A DNA stretch of 39,570 bases from WHTX01 sp038255145 (lineage in GTDB: Bacteria; Actinomycetota; Acidimicrobiia; Acidimicrobiales; CAIXPF01). The position numbers were made by a program, and so were the translations under genes. Positions 31,496-39,570 of the stretch are shown in pieces. How positions within the stretch are numbered: position 1 is the first letter of the stretch; the number at the start of each line of letters is the position of its first letter. The stretch covers positions 1 through 39,570 of the forward strand of contig JBBSLP010000058.1 in the NCBI GenBank assembly GCA_038255145.1, in the 5' to 3' direction. The notes below the pieces were generated by a model. That model was given only the letters and a program-made list of their open reading frames with translations, did no database searches and was not told the origin of the DNA.

Positions 31496-32169
31496 GCGAG
31501 CAGGTCTTCGGCGGCTTGGCGGACCTGGCGGTCGCGGTCGTCGAGCATGCGGTGGAGGGCGGCGTCGACCTCGGGGCCGTCGAAGGGGGCCAGGGCGAGT
31601 ACGGCCCGGCGGCGTATGGGGGGTCGGTCGTCGAGGCCGGCGAGGATGGCGGCCAGGCCCCGAGGGTCGCCCAGGGCACCGAGGGCGGCCACGGCGGCTT
31701 CCCGGCACAGGGGGTCCTCATGGCTGGTGGCCAGGCCCACCAGGGCTTCGACCACCGTGCTGTCGCCGGCCGGACGTTCGCCGCTCGACCACGCCGCCAT
31801 CTCCACCACCTCGGGGGCGGGGTCGGCCAGAGCCGCGCTCAGGTCCACCTCGGGGTGGGTGGCGGCCAGCTGTACCGCCCGGCGCCGGACGGCGGCCTCG
31901 GGGTCCCCGAGCGCCGCGACCAGGGTGGGCCCGTCGAGCGATCCGGCCCGATCCAGGGCGGCCAGGGCCGTGGCCCGCACCCCGGCATCGTCGTCGTCCA
32001 GCCCGGCACGGGCCGCAGCGGCGTCGCCCCGGTGCCCGGCCAGGGCCATGGCCCGTCGCCGTTGGTTGCGATCTGTTGACGGGCCGGGGACACTAGCTCT
32101 GTCGTCCATGTCACCACGCGTGGTCGCCTGCGCCAGCAGGGTCATCGGGTCCGAGTTCTCGAGGGACAC
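31492..32169 (-). CDS. HEAT-repeat protein
   Basis: Up to 225 aa. From about residue 38 it is a run of about five HEAT/PBS-type helical repeats, each with a D-P/D-D turn and 'VRxxAxxAL' helix (DDDAGVRATALAALDRAG; DPEAAVRRRAVQLAA; DPLCREAAVAALGALGD; DRPPIRRRAVLALAPF; DRDRQVRQAAEDLLA). Such proteins are binding scaffolds. The start is uncertain: GTG 32169, ATG 32145 and ATG 32109 are all in frame and none has a good ribosome site; the longest is given. A palindrome (32113-32124) falls between the later candidates. Confidence 0.7.
   Translation of the reverse strand: MSLENSDPMTLLAQATTRGDMDDRASVPGPSTDRNQRRRAMALAGHRGDAAAARAGLDDDDAGVRATALAALDRAGSLDGPTLVAALGDPEAAVRRRAVQLAATHPEVDLSAALADPAPEVVEMAAWSSGERPAGDSTVVEALVGLATSHEDPLCREAAVAALGALGDPRGLAAILAGLDDRPPIRRRAVLALAPFDGPEVDAALHRMLDDRDRQVRQAAEDLLA
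32113..32124. promoter_or_regulatory. 12-bp perfect palindrome ACCACGCGTGGT
   Basis: Just upstream of the ATG at 32109 (minus strand). If the HEAT gene starts there, this would be a promoter-proximal operator; if it starts at 32169 the palindrome is coding. Confidence 0.25.
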
Positions 32170-32216
32170 CGTCCCACAAGTTGTCCCTTGCGGACAGAAG
32201 TGATGGAGGAGCGCCC

Positions 32217-32714
32217 ATGTCGCACATGGTCATCTACCGCACCACCGACGGGAAGCCGAAGTTCCAGCAGGTCGACGACATCGACGCTGCGGTGAACTTC
32301 GTCGAGCGCCTCCGCAACACCGAGGGGGTGGAAGGGTCCCACATCTACCGCCTGGAAGAGGTGGCGTTCCGCTTCGAGCCCTACTACCAGGTGCGCCTCG
32401 AGGTGACCGAGGGGGCGGCCGTGCCTCCGGTGCCCCCGCCCCCGCCCGTCACCGTGGGTGCACCCAGCTCGGCGGGTTCCATCGACGGTGGTGCCCCGCC
32501 GCCCCCCGAGGCGCCGGCCCCACCCGCGCCCCCCATCGATCTGACCACGGCGGGTACGACCGTGATCAGCCCCCCGACCCCCGCTCCGCCGGCGCCGGCG
32601 ACCACGTCGGCCTCGGTCTCGGCCAGCCGGGCCGGCGACGCCACCACCGAGGGCGACGCCGAGGACGAGGATGCCGAGGTCAACGGCATCCGGCGGGGGC
32701 TGTTCGGCCGTTGA
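32217..32714 (+). CDS. hypothetical protein with proline-rich tail
   Basis: 165 aa. Residues 1-63 look like a compact folded domain (MVIYRTTDGKPKFQQVDD; helix IDAAVNFVERLRN; SHIYRLEEVAFRFEPYYQVRLEV). Residues 70-130 are Pro/Ala-rich, and the end is acidic then VNGIRRGLFGR. No family is recognised and there is no membrane segment. The Shine-Dalgarno GGAGGA lies 6 nt before the ATG. It is divergent from the HEAT-repeat gene with about 50 bp between, the space that must hold its promoter. Confidence 0.75.
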   Translation: MSHMVIYRTTDGKPKFQQVDDIDAAVNFVERLRNTEGVEGSHIYRLEEVAFRFEPYYQVRLEVTEGAAVPPVPPPPPVTVGAPSSAGSIDGGAPPPPEAPAPPAPPIDLTTAGTTVISPPTPAPPAPATTSASVSASRAGDATTEGDAEDEDAEVNGIRRGLFGR

Positions 32715-32766
32715 GGAGATGGTCCCGCCCGGGACCGCTCCCTGGAACGTGCCCTGCGCCGTCGCC

Positions 32767-32886
32767 TCAGGCGTCGACGGCGCGTAGCACCAGGTAGAGG
32801 GCGCCGAGCAGGGCCGCGGTGATGACGATGGCCACAGCCAGCCCGGTGATGGTGACGACGGCGGTCAACAAGACCGCAGATCGCAA
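32767..32886 (-). CDS. possible small membrane protein
   Basis: The frame ends RRLRSAVLLTAVVTITGL then AVAIVITAALLGALYLVLRAVDA: a basic lead plus two close or one long hydrophobic helix, with good codon bias. The start is unclear. TTG at 32886 gives 39 aa; farther in-frame starts would overlap the divergent S16 gene. It could be a short membrane peptide in front of the S16 protease gene. Confidence 0.35.
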   Translation of the reverse strand: MRSAVLLTAVVTITGLAVAIVITAALLGALYLVLRAVDA

Positions 32887-32981
32887 CCGTCGAGCCGGCG
32901 TGGGATCGATACGCTCTGATCGATCGCCGCCGCCCCGTGGCTGGCTGGCGGTGGTTACCGCACTCAGTTGGAGAGAGCCAC

Positions 32982-34100
32982 GTGACTGTCTGGGCACCGC
33001 CCCCGATCGTAACCACGCCCCCGGAGATCGAGCGACCGCATCGGAACCGGCGCCGTGCCGCACTGGCCTTCGGTGCCGTCGTCATCCTCGGTCTGATCCT
33101 GGGCTCTGCCTTCTTCCGCCTCCCCTACTACGCCCTGGGGCCGGGCTCGGTGCGACCCACCGCCGCCCTCATCTCCACCGATGGCGGTGAGCTGTACCCG
33201 CCCACGGCCGGCGTGGCCTTCCCCACCGTGTCCGTCAGCCGGCGGGTGACGGTGTGGCAGCTGTTGACCGCCTGGCTCGACCCCGAGGTCGACGTGGTCA
33301 AGGAGACGTCGGTCCTCCAGGGCCGCACGGCCGACCAGAGCCAGCAGTACAACCTCTCCCAGATGGACGACGCCAAGACCGTGGCCATCAAGGTGGCCCT
33401 CGAGCAACTGGGCCAGGCCCACGGCACCGGCGCCCAGGTCGTCGAGATCGTGCCCGACTCGCCGGCGGCGACCGTGCTCCGGCCGGGTGACGTGGTCACC
33501 GCCACCGACGGCAAGACCATCACGTCGTCCGCCGAGCTCGTCAACGCGGTCACGTCGCGCAAGCCCGGGGACACCGTGGAGCTCAGCGTGACCCGGGCCC
33601 GGGACGAGGTGCCCGATCCCCTGGCCACCGAGACGGTGAGCGCCACGTTGGCCGCCAACAGCGACAACCCCACCGCCGCCTTCTTCGGTGTCCGGGTGCA
33701 GACGTACTTCGACATCACCTTCCCCTACGACGTCCTCATCGACAGCGGCCAGGTCGGCGGCCCGTCGGCCGGGTTGGCCTTCACGCTGGGGGTGCTCGAC
33801 ATGCTCACCCCCGGTGAGCTGACCGGGGGCCAGGAGGTCGTGGCCACGGGCACCATGCGTCCGGACGGCAGCGTCGGCCCCATCGGCGGGCTCGAGCACA
33901 AGGTCGACGCGGTGAAGCACGAGGGGTCCAAGCTCTTCCTCGTGCCCGCCAGCCAGACGCCCGCCGAGATGGCCGAGGCCCAGCGCCGGGCCGGTGACCA
34001 GGTCGAGCTGGTGCAGGTCCACGACCTCGACGAGGCCATCGCCGTCATCGTGGCCCACGGCGGGACCGCCCCCGGTCCCCTGGTGCTCGCCGGCGCCTGA
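32982..34100 (+). CDS. membrane-anchored PDZ-Lon (S16) protease, YlbL-like
   Basis: 372 aa. A basic N-terminus and one membrane helix (about 24-42), then an extracytoplasmic part: a PDZ domain (about 155-205; PAATVLRPGDVVTATDGK) and a Lon-type proteolytic domain with Ser262 in GGPSAGL and Lys307 in LEHKVDAV forming the Ser-Lys dyad. This is the actinobacterial/Bacillus YlbL architecture. Unlike the trypsin-PDZ protein at 28 kb it is intact. GTG 32982 has GGAGAGAG about 5 nt upstream; TACGCT at 32910-32915 may be the -10, giving a leader of about 60 nt. Confidence 0.9.
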   Translation: MTVWAPPPIVTTPPEIERPHRNRRRAALAFGAVVILGLILGSAFFRLPYYALGPGSVRPTAALISTDGGELYPPTAGVAFPTVSVSRRVTVWQLLTAWLDPEVDVVKETSVLQGRTADQSQQYNLSQMDDAKTVAIKVALEQLGQAHGTGAQVVEIVPDSPAATVLRPGDVVTATDGKTITSSAELVNAVTSRKPGDTVELSVTRARDEVPDPLATETVSATLAANSDNPTAAFFGVRVQTYFDITFPYDVLIDSGQVGGPSAGLAFTLGVLDMLTPGELTGGQEVVATGTMRPDGSVGPIGGLEHKVDAVKHEGSKLFLVPASQTPAEMAEAQRRAGDQVELVQVHDLDEAIAVIVAHGGTAPGPLVLAGA

Positions 34101-34142
34101 GGCCCCCGCCCAGGGATCCGCGGCCGGCTGGGGGTGCCGACC

Positions 34143-34148
34143 TACGAT
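34143..34148 (+). promoter_or_regulatory. -10 element, leaderless promoter of the DivIVA-like gene
   Basis: TACGAT, then seven bases and GTG at 34156. Confidence 0.5.
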
Positions 34149-34155
34149 CGCGCCC

Positions 34156-36573
34156 GTGGCCGACACCAGACCGACTGTCAGGTCGTCGTCCCTCACCCCA
34201 GAGCAGGTGGCGCGGGCCGACTTCAGTTCCTCCTTCCGTGGCTTCGACCACACCGAGGTGCGCAGCTTCCTGGCCCGCGTCGCGGGTGAGCTGCGTGGCC
34301 TCGCCGAGCGCGAGGACGAGCTGCTCGAACAGGTGGCCAAGGCTGAACGCCGCCTGCCCACCCCCATGGACGACCTCGACGAGCACCAGGTCACCGAGCG
34401 TCTGGGTGCCGAGGCGGCCCGGGTGCTCGAGGCGGCCAGGGACGGGGCCCGCCAGATCAGGGCCAAGGCCGACGCCGACGCCGAGGCCGTGGTGGCCGAG
34501 GCCGAGCGGGCCGCAGCCGAGGTGCTGGCGTCGTCGGAGGCCGTGCTGGGGGAGCGCACCGAGGAGGCCGAGTCCGCCGCCGCCGGCATCAGGGACACGG
34601 CCGAGTCCGAGGTGGCCGAGCTGCGTGAGGCGGTGGCCACCGAGGTGGCCGAGCAGCGCGAGCTCGCCGAGGCCGAGGTGGCCGAGCTGCGGGCGACGGC
34701 CGCCGCCGAGGTGGCGGCGCTGCGGGCCGAGGCCGACCAGGCCCGCCGCCAGATGTCCGAAGACGCCGAGGCCGAGTTGGAGAGGGCCCGGGCCGAGGGT
34801 CGGCGCATGGTGGCCGAGGCCCGTGCCGTGCGCGAGCGGATCCTCACCGACATGGCCCGACGCCGCAACGTGGCCAAGCAGCAGGTCGAACGGTTGCGGG
34901 CCGGCCGTGACCGGCTCCTCGACGCCGTGCAGGTCGTGCGCAAGGCCGTCGAGGAGACCACGGAGGAGCTCAACGACGCCGTGGTCGAGGCCCGCCTCGC
35001 CGGCGAGCGGGCCGCCCGCCAGGTCGACGTCGACGCCATCCCCACCGCCCGCGAGCTGGACATCGAGGTCGAGCTGGCCAAGGACGCCGGCCTCATCGAT
35101 CCCGCGTCCTACGAGCCCGGCCGCACCGATCTCGACGACCCCACGGCCGACGCCGCCCTCGAGCCCACCCCCACCAGCGACGAGGCCGCAGAGCCAGCGC
35201 CCGCGCCCGCCGAAGACGAGCCCGTCGACGTCGACGCCGTCCTCGAGGACGGGGTCGACCAGGTCGACGAGGCACCGGAGCCCATCGAAGCGCTCGAGAC
35301 CGTCGAAGCACCCGAGCCCATCGAGCCACTCGAGACCGTCGAAGTACCCGAGCCGGTCGAGCCACTCGAGGCCGTCGAAGCACCCGAGGCCGACGAAGCG
35401 GCAGCCACCGCTGAACCGGCGGCCGCCGACGAGCTCGCGGGTTCCGAGGATGCGCCGACGACGGCGTCAGCCCCGGTGGCTGAGGCCGAGACGGTCGACG
35501 TGGCCGCCGAGTTGACCGAACCCCAGGCCGAGACGGCGTCGCCCAAGACCCGGTCCCGGTCCAAGCGCAAGCCCCGGGCGGCGGGGACCTCGGGCCGCCG
35601 GGCGGGCTTCGGTAGCGCAGTGGACGATGTCTTCTCCCGCATGAAGACCCCAGAGGAGCAGGCCGCAGCCGACGCCGACCTGGCCGCGGCGGCCACGCCG
35701 GCCGCTGCCGTCGACAGCATGGCTGCGGACCCCGCCTCGACCGACATCAGCGATGACACCCCCGACGCAGCCGACGGTCCGGCCGCTCCCACGCCTGACC
35801 CCGCCGACGTCGCGGTGACCGCCGCTGTCGGGGCCGAGGTGCCGGCCGACGCCGTTCCCCACCCCGTGGTCGAGGTGGAGCCCGATGTCGACGCCGTGGC
35901 CCTGCACCGACGCGATGCCCAGGTGGCGGGGGCGGTCCGGGACCTGTCCCGACTGCTGAAGCTGGCGCTGGCCGACGAACAGAACGAGCTGCTCGAAGGG
36001 GCCCGCTCCAAGGGCGGCGTCACGGCGGCGAACCTGCCCGACCCCACCGTCCGCCAGGCCCGGTTCGTGGCCCTGGCCGACCGCGAGCTGGCGGCGGCGT
36101 CCGAGGCGGGCTGGCGTTCGGTCCTGCCCCAGGGGCCCGAGCCCGGCGTCGTCGACGTGGCTGACGTGGCCCGGGGGGTGGCCGAGGACCTGCTCGAGGG
36201 CCTCCACGAGCGGCTCGAGGACGGGGTGGGCACGCCGGAGGTCTTCACCGAGCGGGTGCGCTCCCTCTACCGCGACCTGCGCAACCAGCGCACCTCGGCC
36301 GCATCCGAGCACGCGGTGCTCGTGGCCTTCGGCCGGGGCCAGCTGGCCGCGGCCCGGGCCGAACAGGAGGTGGCGACGCAGGACGGTGCCGACGCCGCCG
36401 TCCTCGTCCGCTGGGCCAGCCACGCCTGCGGGCCCGACTGCCTGGACAACTCACTGGCCGGACCCATCACCCCCGGTGACGTCTTCCCCACGGGCCATGC
36501 CCACCCGCCGGCCTTCGCCGGCTGCCGCTGCGTGCTCGTGGTCGAGCAGGTCACCACCAGCTCCCCTCGGTGA
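34156..36573 (+). CDS. DivIVA-like coiled-coil protein with Cys-rich C-terminal domain
   Basis: 805 aa mosaic. Residues 13-48 (LTPEQVARADFSSSFRGFDH, then EVRSFLARV) are the DivIVA N-terminal motif that binds curved membrane; 50-300 form a long coiled coil rich in AEVAEL heptads; 372-420 are 12-residue acidic repeats; 480-500 basic; 500-600 Ala/Asp linker. The C-terminus (about 600-805) is a folded helical part ending in CGPDC (758-762), a GDVFPTGHAHPP stretch and GCRC (789-792). The HPP...CRC end resembles phage minor-head (SPP1 gp7/Mu F) C-termini; the link is by pattern only. It is probably a polar or septal scaffold. The start is fixed by the leaderless -10. Confidence 0.75.
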   Translation: MADTRPTVRSSSLTPEQVARADFSSSFRGFDHTEVRSFLARVAGELRGLAEREDELLEQVAKAERRLPTPMDDLDEHQVTERLGAEAARVLEAARDGARQIRAKADADAEAVVAEAERAAAEVLASSEAVLGERTEEAESAAAGIRDTAESEVAELREAVATEVAEQRELAEAEVAELRATAAAEVAALRAEADQARRQMSEDAEAELERARAEGRRMVAEARAVRERILTDMARRRNVAKQQVERLRAGRDRLLDAVQVVRKAVEETTEELNDAVVEARLAGERAARQVDVDAIPTARELDIEVELAKDAGLIDPASYEPGRTDLDDPTADAALEPTPTSDEAAEPAPAPAEDEPVDVDAVLEDGVDQVDEAPEPIEALETVEAPEPIEPLETVEVPEPVEPLEAVEAPEADEAAATAEPAAADELAGSEDAPTTASAPVAEAETVDVAAELTEPQAETASPKTRSRSKRKPRAAGTSGRRAGFGSAVDDVFSRMKTPEEQAAADADLAAAATPAAAVDSMAADPASTDISDDTPDAADGPAAPTPDPADVAVTAAVGAEVPADAVPHPVVEVEPDVDAVALHRRDAQVAGAVRDLSRLLKLALADEQNELLEGARSKGGVTAANLPDPTVRQARFVALADRELAAASEAGWRSVLPQGPEPGVVDVADVARGVAEDLLEGLHERLEDGVGTPEVFTERVRSLYRDLRNQRTSAASEHAVLVAFGRGQLAAARAEQEVATQDGADAAVLVRWASHACGPDCLDNSLAGPITPGDVFPTGHAHPPAFAGCRCVLVVEQVTTSSPR
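35269..35376 (+). repeat. three 36-bp in-gene repeats
   Basis: Three 12-codon units (EAPEPIEALETV and two variants) with a partial fourth following at 35377, inside the acidic linker of the DivIVA-like protein. A region likely to vary in copy number. Confidence 0.7.
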
Positions 36574-36618
36574 CCGGTCCCGCGTCGACGGCTGCTGACG
36601 TCGCGTCGGTGGGGGGCT

Positions 36619-36644
36619 GGGGGCGAGTCCTCTTCGCCACCCCC
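36619..36644 (+). terminator. hairpin between the DivIVA-like and UPF0182 genes
   Basis: GGGGGCGA / TTCGCC-A-CCCC, about 7-8 bp with a bulged A, in the 91-bp gap; no strong T run. Possible terminator of the DivIVA-like transcript. Confidence 0.35.
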
Positions 36645-36650
36645 GCCCGT

Positions 36651-36656
36651 TAGTCT
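36651..36656 (+). promoter_or_regulatory. -10 element of the UPF0182 gene
   Basis: TAGTCT, eight bases before the ATG at 36665. Confidence 0.45.
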
Positions 36657-36664
36657 CGGCGCCC

Positions 36665-39570
36665 ATGCGTGCACCCCAGGATGCGTCCCGAGCGCGCCGA
36701 CGGCGGAGGCTCTCGAAGCGGGGTCGCATCCTCCTCGCCGTCGGTCTCGTCGCCCTCGCCGTCCTGTTCTTCTCCCTGCGGGGCATCGCCCGCATCTACA
36801 CCGACTACCTGTGGTTCGAATCCCTGGGCTTCGGCTCGGTGTGGTCCGGCCTGGTGGGCTCCCGGTTGATGCTGGGCCTGTTGTTCACCGTCGGCTTCTT
36901 CGTGATGCTGTGGGTGAACCTCTGGGTGGCCGACCGCATCGCACCGCGCTTCCGACCCAGCGGACCCGAAGAGGAGCTGCTCGAGCGCTACTTCGAGGTC
37001 GTGGGCCGCCGCACCGGCGTGGTGCGGGCGGGGATCTCGGCCCTCTTCGCCATCATCGCCGGGGCCGGCGTGGCCCAGCAGTGGAACGACTGGATCCTGT
37101 TCACCAACCGGGTGGACTTCGGCCAGAAGGACCCCCTCTTCGGTGTGGACGTGGGCTTCTACGTCTTCCAGCTGCCCTTCCTCAGCTTCCTGGTCAGCTG
37201 GCTGTTCGCCGCCTTCGTGATCGTCCTGATCATCACCGCCGTGGCCCATTACCTGAACGGCGGCATCCGGGTCCAGCAGCCGGGCCAGCGGGTGACCCCC
37301 CAGGTCAAGGCCCACCTGTCGGTGCTGCTTGCCTTCCTGGCCCTGGTCAAGGCGGGTGGCTACCTGCTGCAGCGCTACGAGCTGACCGTGTCGGACAAGG
37401 CCTTCGTCACCGGAGCCGGCTACACCGCGGTCAAGGCCCAGCTGCCCGCCATCATGCTGCTGCTGTTCATCTCGGTCTTCAGCTGCGGCCTGTTCCTCTA
37501 CAACATCCGCCGCCGGGGCTGGGTGCTGCCGGTGCTGGCCGTGGGGCTGTGGGCCCTGGTGGCCGTGGTCGCGGGCTCGGCCTACCCGTGGTTCGTGCAG
37601 CGCTTCCGGGTGGAACCCGCCGAGTCGACGCGTGAGGCCCCCTACATCGAGCGCAACATCGCCGGCACCAGGGTGGCCTATGGGTTGGCATCCACCGAGG
37701 TGCACGACTTCGACGCCACCGGTGAGCTCGACTCGGCCGCCCTGCGCGACGACCCCGGCGCGGGCCGCACGCTGGCCAACCTGCGCCTGAACGACCCCGA
37801 GATCGTCGACCAGACGTTCCAGAAGCGCCAGGCCGACCTCGGTTGGCTGCGTTTCCCCACCGAGCTCGACGTGGACCGCTACGTGATCGGTGGCCAGGAC
37901 ACCAGCGTGGTGCTGGGCGCCCGCGAGCTCGACAGCTCGGCTGTGCCCCAGCGCTCGTGGGAGGCCGAGAAGCTCATCTACACCCACGGCTACGGCCTGG
38001 CCATGGCCAGCTCCAGCCAGCTGTTGCCCTCGGGCGAGCCCGACTACCTGGTTGGTGGCGTCAACCCGCCGTACGTGGCCAAGGACATGCCCGTGCAGCT
38101 GGACCAGCCCCGGCTGTACTTCTCGGAGAACCTCACCGGCTACGCCATCGTCGACACGAAGCGTGCCGAGGTGGCGTTCAAGGACGACGCCTACAGCTAC
38201 GAGGGCAGCGGCGGCGTCGGCATCGGCTCCTACCTGCGCCGGGCCGCCTTCGCCCTGCGCTTCCAGGACATCAACCCGCTGATCTCCAGCTACATCACCG
38301 GCGACTCCCGCATCCTGTTCGAGCGGGGGGTGCGCGAACGGGTGGCCAAGGTGGCGCCGTTCCTGCAGCTCGACGCCGATCCCTACCCGGTGATGCTCGA
38401 CGGGCGCATCGTCTACGTGGTCGACGCCTACACGACCTCGAACCGCTACCCCTACGCCGAGCGCTTCGCCGGCCTCGGTGGCAGCGGGGGCCTGGCCGGC
38501 CAGTTCAACTACGTGCGCAACTCGGTCAAGGCCGTGGTCGACGCCTACGACGGCACCGTGACCCTCTACCTGGTGCCCGGTCCCGGCGACGAGGGGGTCG
38601 ACCCCATCGCCCGGGCCTACGCCAAGGCCTTCCCCGACCTGTTCCGCAGCGCCGACCAGATGCCCGAGGACCTGCGGGCCCACCTGCGCCACCCCGAGGA
38701 CCTGTTCCGGGTGCAGACCACGATGTACGCCCGCTACTACATCGACGACCCCGGCGCCTTCTACGAGGGTTCCCAGCGCTGGGTGGTGTCCCAGCGCACC
38801 CCCCAGGAGGTCACGGCCGGTGCGGCCGCCGTCCGCCCCGTCACCGTGCCCGGCCAGCCCCTGGCCCCCACGGTCGAGGAGCGCATCCGGCCCCAGTACA
38901 CGCTGATGGCCCTGCCCGGTGACGACGAGGCCTCGTTCGTGGCCCTGCGCACGTTCGTGCCCGTGTCCGAGAACGACACGAGGCGGGAGCTGACCGCCTT
39001 CATGGCCGCCAAACCGGACGGCAGCCTCGAGGTGTTCCGGATGACCAGCAACGACGTCGAAGGTCCGTCGTTCGTGGCCTCCATCGTGCTCAACGACCCC
39101 GTGGTCAGCCGCGAGATCTCGCTGATCAACCAGCAGGGCTCCCGGGTCATGCTGGGCAACCTGCTGCTCGTGCCCGTGCGCAACTCGATCCTGTGGGTCA
39201 TGCCCTTCTACGCGGCGTCGTCGAGCGCCAACGCGTTGCCCCAGGTCAAGCACATCATCGCCGTGTACAACCAGCAGGTGGAGATGAAGGACACGGTGAC
39301 GGAGGCCCTCCAGGCCATCTTCGACGACGAGGTGCCGGGCGGGATCCCGTCGGACAACCCGCCGTCGACGACGCCGGACCCGACCACACCGTCCACCACG
39401 CCCACGACGCCGACCACGACGCCCGGTGGCGGTGGCGGTGGCGTGGTCGACTGGGCCGCCAACGCCCAGCGCCTGTTCACCGAGGCCGACGCCGCACTCA
39501 GGGACGGCAACCTGGCCGAGTACCAGACCAAGATCAAGGCGGCCCAGGCCGAGGTGGCCAAGATCGCCGA
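36665..39570 (+). CDS. UPF0182 family membrane protein (3' end beyond window)
   Basis: 968 complete codons before the window ends, still open. The N-terminal 320 aa carry about seven membrane helices (LAVGLVALAVLFFSLRGI and so on), with the family marks YTDYLWFESLGF and DPLFGVDVGFYVFQLPF. The remainder is a large extracytoplasmic region (EAPYIERNIAGTR; PRLYFSENLTGYAIV; LGGSGGLAGQFNYVRNSVKAVVDAYDGTV). Near the end a Pro/Thr-rich linker with Gly run (about 895-925) leads to a helical tail. Role unknown across bacteria. The ATG at 36665 has TAGTCT 8 nt upstream. Confidence 0.92.
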   Translation, partial: MRAPQDASRARRRRRLSKRGRILLAVGLVALAVLFFSLRGIARIYTDYLWFESLGFGSVWSGLVGSRLMLGLLFTVGFFVMLWVNLWVADRIAPRFRPSGPEEELLERYFEVVGRRTGVVRAGISALFAIIAGAGVAQQWNDWILFTNRVDFGQKDPLFGVDVGFYVFQLPFLSFLVSWLFAAFVIVLIITAVAHYLNGGIRVQQPGQRVTPQVKAHLSVLLAFLALVKAGGYLLQRYELTVSDKAFVTGAGYTAVKAQLPAIMLLLFISVFSCGLFLYNIRRRGWVLPVLAVGLWALVAVVAGSAYPWFVQRFRVEPAESTREAPYIERNIAGTRVAYGLASTEVHDFDATGELDSAALRDDPGAGRTLANLRLNDPEIVDQTFQKRQADLGWLRFPTELDVDRYVIGGQDTSVVLGARELDSSAVPQRSWEAEKLIYTHGYGLAMASSSQLLPSGEPDYLVGGVNPPYVAKDMPVQLDQPRLYFSENLTGYAIVDTKRAEVAFKDDAYSYEGSGGVGIGSYLRRAAFALRFQDINPLISSYITGDSRILFERGVRERVAKVAPFLQLDADPYPVMLDGRIVYVVDAYTTSNRYPYAERFAGLGGSGGLAGQFNYVRNSVKAVVDAYDGTVTLYLVPGPGDEGVDPIARAYAKAFPDLFRSADQMPEDLRAHLRHPEDLFRVQTTMYARYYIDDPGAFYEGSQRWVVSQRTPQEVTAGAAAVRPVTVPGQPLAPTVEERIRPQYTLMALPGDDEASFVALRTFVPVSENDTRRELTAFMAAKPDGSLEVFRMTSNDVEGPSFVASIVLNDPVVSREISLINQQGSRVMLGNLLLVPVRNSILWVMPFYAASSSANALPQVKHIIAVYNQQVEMKDTVTEALQAIFDDEVPGGIPSDNPPSTTPDPTTPSTTPTTPTTTPGGGGGGVVDWAANAQRLFTEADAALRDGNLAEYQTKIKAAQAEVAKIA

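Noticed and set aside
29444..31708. A 754-codon minus-strand open frame opposite mreB and the crotonase gene
   Set aside because: Antisense shadow: both sense genes are complete known families, and the antisense product is low-complexity Gly/His/Val.
32964..35096. A 710-codon minus-strand frame, Ser/Ala/Arg-rich, opposite the S16 and DivIVA-like genes
   Set aside because: It mirrors the codon bias of the sense genes and has no domain.
35269..35420. CRISPR-like repeats
   Set aside because: The 36-bp units are contiguous, without spacers, and encode the acidic linker of the DivIVA-like protein.
36650..39253. An 867-codon minus-strand open frame opposite the UPF0182 gene
   Set aside because: Shadow of a well-recognised family; composition typical of antisense frames in very GC-rich DNA.

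Overview
The window is a dense, very GC-rich stretch (about 70 % G+C by eye, third codon positions almost always G or C) of an actinobacterial chromosome. Two WhiB proteins, a DivIVA-type coiled-coil protein, a SenX3/RegX3-like two-component pair, a UPF0182 membrane protein, a zincin_2 protein and an actinobacterial 'DRLWRHPSE' PDZ protein all point to Actinomycetota. The gene set suggests class Acidimicrobiia; that placement is inference, since no rRNA or marker gene is present. Many genes lack a Shine-Dalgarno and instead have TAnnnT 6-8 nt before the start codon, the architecture of leaderless transcripts. No tRNA, rRNA, CRISPR array, insertion sequence or prophage was seen.

Layout. 1-9.5 kb: PIN-PhoH protein, then on the minus strand a fluoroacetate-dehalogenase-like hydrolase, a secreted trypsin-like protease, a GH1-fold protein without catalytic glutamates and a DUF445 membrane protein; then a VWA protein, a macrodomain protein, a WhiB2-type regulator and TatA. 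9.5-14.2 kb: a second WhiB, an 88-aa protein, polyphosphate kinase, a NUDIX hydrolase and an M48-type membrane protease. 14.25-16.0 kb: a 1.75-kb island bounded by a 19-bp exact direct repeat, holding a frameshifted ferritin-like gene, a small secreted protein and degraded sequence.

16.0-23.7 kb is the phosphate locus. pstS-pstC-pstA run leftward; pstB, two phoU paralogues, a senX3/phoR-like kinase and a regX3/phoP-like regulator run rightward. The shared pstS/pstB control region holds an 11-bp-period GTTCACC direct repeat (PHO box), and a strong stem-loop lies between pstS and pstC. With ppk nearby, the window covers phosphate sensing, uptake and storage.

23.8-39.6 kb: an MFS transporter, a YfcE-type phosphoesterase, an unexplained 398-bp convergent spacer, two overlapping genes for probably degenerate proteases (zincin_2 with SELTH; trypsin-PDZ without triad), moaE, a small membrane protein, an MreB-like actin, a crotonase, a HEAT-repeat protein, a proline-rich protein, an intact PDZ-Lon (S16) protease, a DivIVA-coiled-coil protein with an odd Cys-rich C-terminus, and a UPF0182 protein cut by the window end.

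The observations most worth checking are the DivIVA fusion, the run of pseudoenzymes, the repeat-bounded island with its frameshift, and the regulatory DNA (PHO box, palindromes, tandem hairpins).
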